64,000 nt of DNA from Colwellia psychrerythraea 34H (lineage in GTDB: Bacteria; Pseudomonadota; Gammaproteobacteria; Enterobacterales; Alteromonadaceae). The stretch spans positions 806,001 to 870,000 of the forward strand of contig NC_003910.7 in NCBI RefSeq assembly GCF_000012325.1, written 5' to 3'. The translations under genes were made by a program, and so were the position numbers. The stretch's first letter is position 1, and the number at the start of each line of letters is the position of its first letter. Below, piece after piece: positions 45,096-54,020 of this stretch. The notes under the pieces are model-generated. The model worked only from the letters and a program-made list of their open reading frames with translations. It did no database searches and was not told the DNA's origin.

Positions 45096-47432
45096 TTAGT
45101 ACTGATGTAAAGCATAACCACCTTTCAAATGGCCAACATTTTCAAAACCTAACCGAGCTAGTGCTTGAGCGGCTAATTGAGAGCGACCGCCACTACGACA
45201 AACCAACACGAATTCTTGTTCTTTATTCTGTTGTTGCTCTTTTACAAATTGCACTAGTCGAGTCAAAGGAACATTGCTGGTGAATTTTTCATCGTGTTGT
45301 AGTGCGTATTCGTGTGGTTCACGGATATCAATTAATTTCATGTCACTCGACTTTTTTACCGCCTTGGTTAAGCTGGCGCTGTCATATTCACGTACTACAA
45401 CCTTTTGGCAAGCACCTATTAAAGCGCCACACATGATTTCACTGCCAGACTCATTGATTATATCTTTATCCATTTTAATTTTTTTACTAGTGAATTCTTC
45501 AATATCTATTTCACTATTGATAACTTGACGAAGTAGCGAGTTACGTTTCATTTCAGTTTCAAGGCAGGTAGTAAATTCGTTGTGATAATCATGACTTGGG
45601 CAAATCAAACTATTGTTGCCGATAAGTGACTTCATTAACTTTAAGCTTGAATACATTGCTGGCGCACTACTGGTTGAAAAATTGCTTCGACCAATACTAT
45701 CCATTAAAATAAGATCACCACAAAAGGCATAGTGTACCTGTAATTTTTCTGCTGAATCAGTGACTGGATCGCACAGTAATAAGCTCATGCTGTCGTCGGT
45801 ATGACCAGGTGTGGCGACTTTGATTAACCACTTATCACCCAAAATAAGGTATTGGAATGTTTGGCCATGAATGGTTGTTGTTTGCGCACCAGCTGGCCAG
45901 CCAAGGTATTCAGTTTGTTGCTCGGCTAAAAACTTCTTTGCGATACCATTACGACAAGACTTATGATCTGCATGACCATGGGTATCAATGACGGCAACTA
46001 AATTAAGTCCGCGGCAAGTCAATAATGTTTGTAGACGTTCACTGACTTCCGATAAAGGGTCGATAAACACCGCAGATCTTGTTTTTTTGTCAACATATAA
46101 CCAACTACAGCTGCCGCCTGCTTTAAATTGCACAAGACCGTCTAGCTCCGTCTTATTAGTGGTGCTACTCGTGTTCATGGTCTGTGTATCAATATTCTTT
46201 TTATCAAGAGTCAAACAGCTCTGCACCAGTGCTTGAGCGGCCGAAACTATTCGGCTACAGGCAATGTCAATTTCTGTTTGGGTCATCGCGGGTCCAAATG
46301 ACATTCTAATGGCTGACTCACTTTGCCAAGCGGGCAGTCCCATGGCATCTAAAACGAAACTACGGGTAACTTTAGAGCTACAAGCTGAGCCTGAGCTTAC
46401 GCGTATATTGGCAGCGTCGAATAAATCCATTATTTCTTTCGAGCTAAATCCAGGAATAGCAAAATTAAGGGTGGTTGCTACTGAGTTTTCAAAGCTGTGG
46501 TTAAAAGTGATCTCAGGAAATGCCTGTGTTAATGCTGACACTAACTGCTGACGGTATAAGTGCAAAGTTTTTATTGGGGTAAAGCTAGCTTCACTTTCAC
46601 CTAACAACATGCTAAAAATTTCACTTAATGCCGCTAAACCAGGTAAATTTTCGGTGCCAGAACGCAATCCACTTTCTTGACCACCGCCGGCGATAAAAGC
46701 GGTGAATGGTGCTTTTTCTTTAACATACATAAAACCGATACCTTTGGGAGCATAGAGTTTGTGCCCACTAAAAGGTGCATAATCAATACTTGTTTGCGCT
46801 AAGACTAGGTCTGTTTTACCTAAAGCTTGCACGCAATCTACCATCCACGCTACGTTGGGATTATTGGTACGTATTGTTTGGTCTAGTAAACTTATATCTT
46901 GATAAACACCAGTTTCATTGTTGACCGCCATAGTACAAACCATCAAAGCGTTAGGCACTTCTTTAGCGATAAATGCCATATCTAATTGGCCTTTTTCATC
47001 AACAGGAATCGCTTTGATTTCAGCATTTATCTCCAGAATTTTGTTCCAGTGCTTTAGCGACTCTGGCACAGCTTTGTGTTCAGTTGCGCCATACAAAAGG
47101 CTATAGCTTTTGTTATTAAGAGACTTATTAAGCGTTTTCTTAACATTCACTAATGCCGATAGTATTGCTGTTTGAATACCTTCAGTTGCACCACTGGTGA
47201 AGATGATTTTACCTTCAGCAGCGCCAACAATGCGCTTTGCTTGTTGGCGTGTTTTATCTACTATCTGCTTGGCTTGTAGCCCAGAAATATGACTACTGCT
47301 GGGATTGCCGAAGAGTGTTTCCATGGTTGATAGTGCTGCAGATGCAGCTTGTGGTAATACTTGAGTGGTCGCATTGGCATCGAGGTAAATTAGGCTGAGT
47401 GGTTGCTGAATGTTTTTTGGTAAATTCATCAT
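45096..47432 (-). CDS. Cysteine desulfurase - metallo-beta-lactamase - rhodanese fusion
   Basis: 778 residues made of three enzymes in order. Residues about 14-400 are a NifS/IscS-type cysteine desulfurase: FGNPSSSHI, PLP lysine Lys225 in SGHKLYAPKG, catalytic Cys351 in SSGSACSS, ending SAIRMSFG. Residues about 430-640 are a metallo-beta-lactamase domain of the ETHE1/persulfide-dioxygenase type, with THGHADH (485-490), TPGH (541-544), FCGD (570-573) and His614. Residues about 690-778 are a rhodanese with Cys745 in VCRSGGRS. Chemically this couples release of sulfur from cysteine as persulfide, transfer by rhodanese and oxidation by the MBL domain. It is a single uninterrupted frame; the start is ATG 47432 with GAGAG before it. 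Cytoplasmic. Confidence 0.92.
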   Translation of the reverse strand: MMNLPKNIQQPLSLIYLDANATTQVLPQAASAALSTMETLFGNPSSSHISGLQAKQIVDKTRQQAKRIVGAAEGKIIFTSGATEGIQTAILSALVNVKKTLNKSLNNKSYSLLYGATEHKAVPESLKHWNKILEINAEIKAIPVDEKGQLDMAFIAKEVPNALMVCTMAVNNETGVYQDISLLDQTIRTNNPNVAWMVDCVQALGKTDLVLAQTSIDYAPFSGHKLYAPKGIGFMYVKEKAPFTAFIAGGGQESGLRSGTENLPGLAALSEIFSMLLGESEASFTPIKTLHLYRQQLVSALTQAFPEITFNHSFENSVATTLNFAIPGFSSKEIMDLFDAANIRVSSGSACSSKVTRSFVLDAMGLPAWQSESAIRMSFGPAMTQTEIDIACSRIVSAAQALVQSCLTLDKKNIDTQTMNTSSTTNKTELDGLVQFKAGGSCSWLYVDKKTRSAVFIDPLSEVSERLQTLLTCRGLNLVAVIDTHGHADHKSCRNGIAKKFLAEQQTEYLGWPAGAQTTTIHGQTFQYLILGDKWLIKVATPGHTDDSMSLLLCDPVTDSAEKLQVHYAFCGDLILMDSIGRSNFSTSSAPAMYSSLKLMKSLIGNNSLICPSHDYHNEFTTCLETEMKRNSLLRQVINSEIDIEEFTSKKIKMDKDIINESGSEIMCGALIGACQKVVVREYDSASLTKAVKKSSDMKLIDIREPHEYALQHDEKFTSNVPLTRLVQFVKEQQQNKEQEFVLVCRSGGRSQLAAQALARLGFENVGHLKGGYALHQY

Positions 47433-47811
47433 GAAGTTCTCTCAAGTTATGTCGTTAATGTTTACTGAAAAAGCTTGGTCATTAACAGTGATATGCATAA
47501 GATAATTATTTCATGTAGTAGTCGGTTTTATTTTGCGTATTTCTTTATAAATACTCATATTTGAGTTTTAAATATCAATAAACTGTATTTTTATAGATTA
47601 ATAATTTAATTATCATCTTACTTTTAGATTAAATAATCACTAGTGGTTTTTCTTAACTACTCAAACGTTATAGTTTTTTAACGTTGGTATGATTACATGT
47701 GAGAGTGAGGGGTTTTAGGCAACTTTCTTCTTGGTGGTAGAGGGGGAAAGGGGTATCATCTTTTCTAAGTCCTTATTATAAAACTCTAAATATTGTTAGG
47801 TATCAATTCAA
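47433..47811. other. AT-rich intergenic region
   Basis: 379 bases between the divergent fusion gene and the BASS transporter gene. No open frame of note; it must contain both promoters, but no consensus element is clear. Confidence 0.4.
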
Positions 47812-48672
47812 ATGGAAGTGATTGAGTTAGCCATCCCTGCGTTAGTTTTCTTTTTAATGTTCATTATTGGCGCTAGTCTTGAAAAGCGTGATGTTAATGA
47901 GGTTAAGGCGCAGAACAAAAAAATACTGTTCCTCACCTTAGGCCAAGTTTTATTACTGCCATTATGTGCTTGGATCATCATAAAGTTAATGCATCCACCG
48001 GCTCTGGTAGCAGGGGGAATGCTTTTAGTTTCTCTTTGCCCTGGGGGAGCTGTGTCTAATATTTATAGCTTTTTGGCAAAAGCGAATGTCGCGTTATCGG
48101 TTACACTCACCGCTTTTAATGGCTTAGTTGCTGTCTTTATTTTACCTATCGTCGTTGTTACGGTATTTCCTGCGCTGTTAACGGTTGATTTAGCGCTTGA
48201 AAACTTGATGGTTAAGCAAGCACTGCAATTAGTATTGTTACTGCTTTGTCCTGTTGTGCTTGGTATGACGTTAAGGTATTGGAAACCAATATTGATCAAA
48301 AAGATGATGCCAACTTTTGAGAAAATTGGTGGGATAGGTTTACTCTTATTATTAATGACTATTCTGGCTCAGTTTCAGCAAAAAATTGCCGAGCAATTAT
48401 CCTCTTTAGTTTTATTAGCATTAGTTTTCACTCTGGCAGCTATTTTTATTGCGTATTGTTTAGGGCGAATATTGAAATTGTGCCAAAGTGATCTGGCTGC
48501 CGTTGTAATAGAGTTTCCGGTGAGAAATCTAGCATTAGCCGCGCTAATTGCAGTTAACATTTTTGAAAATAGTGATTATTTATTGTTTGCGGCAGTCTTT
48601 TTTGTCATTCAAACGCCTATCATGCTGGCAATTACAGCATGGTACCGAAGCCAATTAAGCATGAATAAATAA
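47812..48672 (+). CDS. Bile acid:sodium symporter family (BASS/SBF) transporter
   Basis: 286 residues, ATG 47812 with weak AGG upstream. About nine hydrophobic spans. The family's PGG segment is present in LVSLCPGGAVSNIYSFLAKA, and EFPVRNLALAALIAVN matches the conserved E-x-x-x-x-N-x-x-L-A segment near the sodium sites. BASS proteins move organic acids, including pyruvate or sulfur compounds, with sodium. It is divergent from the cysteine desulfurase fusion; a sulfur or organic-acid substrate would fit but is unproven. Confidence 0.9.
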   Translation: MEVIELAIPALVFFLMFIIGASLEKRDVNEVKAQNKKILFLTLGQVLLLPLCAWIIIKLMHPPALVAGGMLLVSLCPGGAVSNIYSFLAKANVALSVTLTAFNGLVAVFILPIVVVTVFPALLTVDLALENLMVKQALQLVLLLLCPVVLGMTLRYWKPILIKKMMPTFEKIGGIGLLLLLMTILAQFQQKIAEQLSSLVLLALVFTLAAIFIAYCLGRILKLCQSDLAAVVIEFPVRNLALAALIAVNIFENSDYLLFAAVFFVIQTPIMLAITAWYRSQLSMNK

Positions 48673-48676
48673 CAGG

Positions 48677-49669
48677 TTATTTTGTCTGATTTAGCTTATT
48701 GAGTGTCACAGAAGGTAACTCTTGAAATAGCTGACGATATTCTCCTGCAAAGCGGCCCAATTCAATAAATCCCCAGTTAAGTGCTATATCAACAATGCGA
48801 TCTTTTTTGGGGTGAGAAAGTAATAAATCACGCTTTACACCATTGAGTCGTACCAATCGTAAATAGCGTATAGGCGTAATACCTAAGTATTCATTAAAAC
48901 CGTATTGAAGGTTTCTTTCGCTTAATTTTGCAATATTACAAAGTTCAGGAATCGTGGGGACTTGGTCTGCGTAATGATGAAGATAATCAATAACCATACG
49001 AACACCTTGAGCCCTATTTGAGGGGCTAACTTGTTGTACATTAATCGGTGTTGTTTTGCTAAGTACTTTAAGTATCAACCTTAAAATACTATCCGACAGC
49101 ATTCGTTGAACATTATCTTTTTTTAATATTTCAGGTCTACTTTTAATAATAGTAAGAATATTATCTAAGCCACAGGCATAGGTTTTCAAGGCATGAGGCT
49201 CCGTTAAGCAAGCTTGACTGACAAACCAAGCTTGGGGAACTTCTTCTCCGGTGAGCAACTCAATACTACGGCTAAAAGCCTTTCTATCAAAAGCGGCAAC
49301 GACAAAATTTAAACTATGTTGAAAACTCGCATCCCAAAAACCACCGGTGGCTTGCAATACGGTATTCTTTTCTCTTTGTTTACCACAGTATTTAAAGTTG
49401 TCCGCATTGGAAGTAATAGCTGCAAAGGGTAAAAATGAGCTCGCTGGTGCAGCTTCAATCAATGCGCCAGCATTAAGACTTTCACGAAAAATTTGCACAT
49501 CACCTAAGTTTGCCTCTAGATAAGCACCATTTAATTGGCCTGCTTGTAGTTGAGTATATCGTCGATTTTTATTGAGTTGGAATTGAGAAAGTTCGTCAAC
49601 ATCAGATGTTGATATACCTCTAACATTGTTGTCGATAGTGGTACTGGGGATTTGTTGGTGAATTTCCAT
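48677..49669 (-). CDS. AraC-family transcriptional regulator
   Basis: 330 residues. The N-terminal sensor half (GAYLEANLGDVQIFRESLNA, APASSFLPFAAITSN) resembles that of AraC regulators with a large hydrophobic pocket. The C-terminal DNA-binding part has TIPELCNIAKLSERNLQYGF and the second helix-turn-helix RIVDIALNWGFIELGRFAGE. It is divergent from the sulfatase gene with a palindromic repeat between, and convergent with the BASS gene (5 bases apart). The likely target is the sulfatase or its own neighbours. Confidence 0.88.
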   Translation of the reverse strand: MEIHQQIPSTTIDNNVRGISTSDVDELSQFQLNKNRRYTQLQAGQLNGAYLEANLGDVQIFRESLNAGALIEAAPASSFLPFAAITSNADNFKYCGKQREKNTVLQATGGFWDASFQHSLNFVVAAFDRKAFSRSIELLTGEEVPQAWFVSQACLTEPHALKTYACGLDNILTIIKSRPEILKKDNVQRMLSDSILRLILKVLSKTTPINVQQVSPSNRAQGVRMVIDYLHHYADQVPTIPELCNIAKLSERNLQYGFNEYLGITPIRYLRLVRLNGVKRDLLLSHPKKDRIVDIALNWGFIELGRFAGEYRQLFQELPSVTLNKLNQTK

Positions 49670-49862
49670 CGCTTATTAACGTCCTTTATCTATAAGCTTT
49701 TCTTTACCTAGTTAAATTAATCACGATATAAACAGCACGTTTTCGGAAACTGCATACTCATGTGTATTCAACGTTAATATACTGTCTTAGATACTATAAA
49801 TGGATTTTAAACCTCAATACAGTTTTATTTCTGTTGTATTTGAGTAGCCATCATTGTGGATA

Positions 49863-49908
49863 TATACCCGTTCTACTTGAAGATGCAGGTTCAAGTGGAG
49901 CGGGTATA
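49863..49908. repeat. Short TATACCC palindromic element
   Basis: 46 bp: TATACCCGTTCTACTTGAAG with GATGCA to the right, and at the other end the inverted TATACCCGCTCCACTTGAAC. It belongs to the same family as the element at 26496 and shares its ends with the long repeats at 31855 and 62530. It lies in the promoter region between AraC and the sulfatase gene, about 50 bases before the sulfatase start. Confidence 0.75.
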
Positions 49909-49957
49909 AACCGGTATAGATCAATGGAAATCTAATTCAAACACTTTGGAAACCTTT

Positions 49958-51712
49958 ATGAAAAAAATAATAAGTATTCTGTCGACCGTTATATTACTAA
50001 CCAGTTGTGCAGAAAAGTCAGAATCAGTTCAGGCTAATACGGCGGTAGAAGCTGATGCTAAGAAACCTAATATTCTGCTCTTAGTCGCTGATGATACAGC
50101 CTTTGGCGATATTGGCGCTTATGGCTCAGAAGTACATACACCGAATATGAATGAGATAGCTAATGCAGGGATTCGTTTCACAAACTTTCATGTGTCACCC
50201 GTTTGTTCGGTAACACGTTCAATGCTTTTTACCGGTAACGATAATATCGAAGTGGGTTTAGGTTCATTTGATTATTCTGTTTATCCAGCGACACGCGGTA
50301 AAAAGGGTTATGAAGGTTACCTCACCAAAGATGCAGTGACGATTTCAGAGTTATTAAATGATGATGGTTATGAAGTCTATAAGTCGGGTAAATGGCATTT
50401 AGGTGGTGAAGAATCCGGTGGTAAAGGACCGTTAGAATGGGGCTTCACTAAAGAATTCGGTATTTTGTCAGGTGGTTCTAATCATTGGAATGATTTAGCC
50501 ATGACACCAAATTTTAAAGATCCTAATGGTTTAAATGTTAAAAGAAAAGAAAATTGGACTTTAAACGGCGAACCTTATGACCGCCCTGAAGGTGTCTATT
50601 CAGGTGAAATATACACTAACCAAATGTTAGAGTTTATTAAAGAAGGCGCTAAAAATGATAAACCATGGTTTGCTTACATGGCATTCACCACCGCGCACTT
50701 TCCTATTCAAGCGCCTAAAGGGCTGATAATGAAATATTATCCTAAGTACCTTGAACTAGGTTACGCAGGATTAAAAAAATCACGTTATGAAAGCTTAAAG
50801 GCCCAAGGCCTAATTTCACATGAAGCAACAGAAGCACCTTTTAATAACTTAACAAAAAAATGGCAAGATCTGTCTCAAGAAAACAAAGAGAAGCAAGCTA
50901 AAATCATGGCAACTTATGCGGCCATGATTGAAGACCAAGATAATCGTATAGGGCAAATATTAGATTACCTGAGAGAGTCGGGTCAGTTAGATAACACCTT
51001 AGTCGTTTACATGACAGATAATGGTCCTGAAGGTTTAGAGCCAACAAACCCTAAAACGGGTAATCCTGAGTTTGCCAAGTGGATTGAAAACCAATTTGAT
51101 TCATCTTTTGAAGCGATAGGTACTGCTAACTCACAAAATGTTATTGGTACGTCTTGGGCGAATTCCGCCACAGGCGGTCTACAGTGGTGGAAGTGGTTTG
51201 TTGGTGAAGGTGGCATACGTGTGCCATTAATGATTGTACCTCCAGGTGCTTTTAATACTGACTATGTGCGTGCGGGTGAAAAATCGAATGTAGCTGTTTA
51301 TGTTAAAGATGTTCCAATGACTATTTTGGAATACGCCAACGTTAAACACCCGATGACAGAATATAAAGATAAAAAAGTTATCCCGCCAACGGGGATTAGC
51401 ATGAAGCCATTTTTAGATGGGCAGTTTGATGTTGTTAGAACCGATAAAGATTGGTGGGCATTTGAATTGTTTGGTAATGGCTATGTTATGCAAGGTGAGT
51501 TCAAAGCGATGAAAGTGAGAACAGGTATGTTTGGTGATGGTCAGTGGCACCTCTATAATGTTGTTTCTGATCCCTCTGAATCACACCCCCTAGAGCATAA
51601 AAATCCAGAAAAGCTTAAAGCAATGATTGCGCTTTATGAGTCTTATATCGCTAAAAATAATATCTTAGCAGTAGACGCTGATTGGAGCGCTTTTAAAGGT
51701 GCTAGTCAATAA
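49958..51712 (+). CDS. Arylsulfatase-type sulfatase lipoprotein
   Basis: 584 residues from ATG 49958 (GGAAA upstream; the frame is open to 49946). The N-terminus is a lipoprotein signal with the lipobox LLTSC (Cys17), so it is anchored in the periplasm or outer membrane. The catalytic metal site starts PNILLLVADDTAFGDIGAYG. The formylglycine position is Cys83 in PVCSVTRSMLFTG, with the conserved Arg, but the usual C-x-P-x-R proline is Val. Further sites are KSGKWHLGG and YMTDNGPEG. It should remove sulfate from organic esters, perhaps algal polysaccharides. No sulfatase-modifying enzyme gene is in the window. Confidence 0.92.
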   Translation: MKKIISILSTVILLTSCAEKSESVQANTAVEADAKKPNILLLVADDTAFGDIGAYGSEVHTPNMNEIANAGIRFTNFHVSPVCSVTRSMLFTGNDNIEVGLGSFDYSVYPATRGKKGYEGYLTKDAVTISELLNDDGYEVYKSGKWHLGGEESGGKGPLEWGFTKEFGILSGGSNHWNDLAMTPNFKDPNGLNVKRKENWTLNGEPYDRPEGVYSGEIYTNQMLEFIKEGAKNDKPWFAYMAFTTAHFPIQAPKGLIMKYYPKYLELGYAGLKKSRYESLKAQGLISHEATEAPFNNLTKKWQDLSQENKEKQAKIMATYAAMIEDQDNRIGQILDYLRESGQLDNTLVVYMTDNGPEGLEPTNPKTGNPEFAKWIENQFDSSFEAIGTANSQNVIGTSWANSATGGLQWWKWFVGEGGIRVPLMIVPPGAFNTDYVRAGEKSNVAVYVKDVPMTILEYANVKHPMTEYKDKKVIPPTGISMKPFLDGQFDVVRTDKDWWAFELFGNGYVMQGEFKAMKVRTGMFGDGQWHLYNVVSDPSESHPLEHKNPEKLKAMIALYESYIAKNNILAVDADWSAFKGASQ

Positions 51713-51864
51713 GTCGTGTTTTAATTACCATTAAAAAAGGGGATGTACCTAATAAGTATGTCCTGTTTATTGCATATTTCTTGTTTGGTAAACTTATTTA
51801 TCATCGAGTTATATGAATTATATAAAAAGTATTCACTGAAAATTACCCATTAAAAGGAAATAAT

Positions 51865-53814
51865 ATGTATTTCAAAGCTTGGTTTATCCCCCTTATTTTT
51901 ATATTGCTGACCTTAGCGGGTTGTAGTGATCATGCTGATCCACCACCGCCGCCACCGCCAGAGAGAGAACTTGTAAGTATTCAATTAACGATTGATAGCC
52001 AGGAATTTCCTATTGGCATTACCCACACGGCTACCGCTATTGGTAACTACTCCGATTATTCAACTGAATCAGGCATTGATTACACCTGGAGCACTGAAAG
52101 TGAGACTGAAGGCGTTGCCACTGTTGACACCGCAGGTAATATTACCGGCGAAATTACAGGCAATACTAAGCTCATCGTTACTGAGCAAGGTATAACTAGT
52201 TCTTTAGATATTACAATTAGTGCAGCCGTACCACAAAGTATTGAAATTTTCCCTGGTAACACTTCTATAGCAGGCGGCCTTGATGTTCAGTATCAGGCGA
52301 TAGTGCTTTATAGTGATGGTGAAGAGTATGATATAACTCGTAATAATAATGCGACCTGGATAGCTGAGAGTGCTCCTATCGCAGAGTTTTCTGGTAATGA
52401 CGGCATCGCACATACCTCTGAACGCTATGAAGGTGGCACATATATTGATGTGCAATTTGAAGGAGTAACAGCAAATACAAGAGCTGTGCTGAAGGTTTCA
52501 TTTCCAACGGTAACTCAATTAATTATTACCCCCATCGAGAGAGCTGCCGATACGACAACGGCTGAAATTACAGTGCCTAGAGGTCAAACCATTGGTTTTT
52601 CAGCAACGGCTTATTATTCTAATAACACCTCTCATGTTGTAACCGATGAAACAATTTGGGGTACAAAAGATGAAACAGTCATAAAAGCAACAGATAAGTC
52701 GGGTACGTTTCATGGGGAAAAAGTAGGTAATACTGATATTACCGCTGCGTTTGATGGTGTTGTCGGTGAAAGAGCTGTTGAGGTAAGCAGTGCTGAGTTT
52801 GAATCAATTGTCGTTTCTTTAGCTAGCGACTCTTTTCCAGTCGGCCTTGTTAGACAAGCCACTGCTAAGGCGGAGTTTGTTGGTGATGTGAGCTATAACT
52901 TGAGTAACCAAAAAAATGGTTTCTGGCAAAGTTCAAATACTAAAGTTGCGACAGTCGACTTAAGTGGCATGGTCACTATGCGACACCCAGGTGAGACTGA
53001 AATATCATTTTTGTTTAATGAGGTGCTTACAACAACGCCTCTTGAGGTGACTCTAGCCAGAGTTACCGAAATTAATATCTCCCCTCTAAATCCTTATTTT
53101 GTTGGTGAAGGGAAAAAAAGGCAACTAACCGTGATGGGAACATATGATAACTTTGAAACACTTGAGATTACCCATAACCCTAGATTAAAATGGGAATATT
53201 ATGCTTCTGATGGAGAGTTAGGGTTTATTTCTAATGATGAAGGAGAGGTTGATCGAAAGGGAATGCTGCATAATTTCCCTACGGATCAGCCACTATCTAT
53301 CTATTTCACAATAAAAGCCACAATGGACGGGACACATAATCAATCAGTCGCTACATTTGGCGCAACCAATATTCTAACGAATGAGGCAGTAACGTTAAAC
53401 TTTATTGGGCCATTTACTGATATTGATGCTAAGAACTTATTATCTTTCACTGACTTCAGTGTGCTTTATCGTGAAAGTGGGGTTACAGGGCCAGCCGACT
53501 CTACCTTTATTATGGTAACGTTTAATGAAGCGAGCCTTCTTTGTGATAGCTTGGTATATGACGATTTTGATGATTATAGATTGCCAACCGCAGCAGATTT
53601 ACAAGCCGTTTGGGTGAAGTATGATAAGACTGCCGATGAAGAATATGCATTGTATAGCAATGAAAAGTGGGCTGTAGGGCAACATTTTTGGACTACCGAC
53701 TCAGACGACGAAGGGAATTACTCATTGGTAGACTTACAGCGGGGCGTAACAGGTCTTTCTTCGACAACGGACATTAGACATTATGCGAGCTGTGTTAGAG
53801 ATACTGCGCTGTAA
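51865..53814 (+). CDS. Secreted lipoprotein with Big2-type Ig repeats and a DUF1566-like C-terminus
   Basis: 649 residues, ATG 51865 with AAAAGGAA upstream. The lipobox is LAGC (Cys20), then a proline-rich linker (PPPPPPPERE). The body is a series of about five bacterial Ig-like (Big2) domains, each with SI.(V/L)....FPxG, a T(A/Y) core and a closing VATVD..G.xTG...G.T motif (for example VATVDTAGNITGEITGNTKL). The C-terminus changes to YRLPTAADLQAVW ... GQHFWTT ... YASCVRD, the pattern of the DUF1566/Lcl domain. It is probably a surface adhesin or cell-wall binding protein; the ligand is unknown. Confidence 0.85.
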   Translation: MYFKAWFIPLIFILLTLAGCSDHADPPPPPPPERELVSIQLTIDSQEFPIGITHTATAIGNYSDYSTESGIDYTWSTESETEGVATVDTAGNITGEITGNTKLIVTEQGITSSLDITISAAVPQSIEIFPGNTSIAGGLDVQYQAIVLYSDGEEYDITRNNNATWIAESAPIAEFSGNDGIAHTSERYEGGTYIDVQFEGVTANTRAVLKVSFPTVTQLIITPIERAADTTTAEITVPRGQTIGFSATAYYSNNTSHVVTDETIWGTKDETVIKATDKSGTFHGEKVGNTDITAAFDGVVGERAVEVSSAEFESIVVSLASDSFPVGLVRQATAKAEFVGDVSYNLSNQKNGFWQSSNTKVATVDLSGMVTMRHPGETEISFLFNEVLTTTPLEVTLARVTEINISPLNPYFVGEGKKRQLTVMGTYDNFETLEITHNPRLKWEYYASDGELGFISNDEGEVDRKGMLHNFPTDQPLSIYFTIKATMDGTHNQSVATFGATNILTNEAVTLNFIGPFTDIDAKNLLSFTDFSVLYRESGVTGPADSTFIMVTFNEASLLCDSLVYDDFDDYRLPTAADLQAVWVKYDKTADEEYALYSNEKWAVGQHFWTTDSDDEGNYSLVDLQRGVTGLSSTTDIRHYASCVRDTAL

Positions 53815-53878
53815 AGTAATATTACTGAACTGAACTGAACTGTATGTAAAGTCATTTAATTAAGCTCATCAGTTACAT

Positions 53879-53918
53879 AAAGCCCTAAACTCTTACACAT
53901 AAAGTTTAGGGCTTTTTA
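53879..53918 (+). terminator. Rho-independent terminator after the Big2 lipoprotein
   Basis: AAAGCCCTAAACT / AGTTTAGGGCTTT with an 11-base loop and T-run. A triple ACTGA repeat precedes it at 53824-53840. Confidence 0.88.
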
Positions 53919-54020
53919 TTGTACAAAATTAAGTCATTAATATCATTATCATTCGCGAAAAAACTTAGGTAATATCTATGTATACTACGTATATAATTTA
54001 ATTTTAAGAAGGAATTTAAG

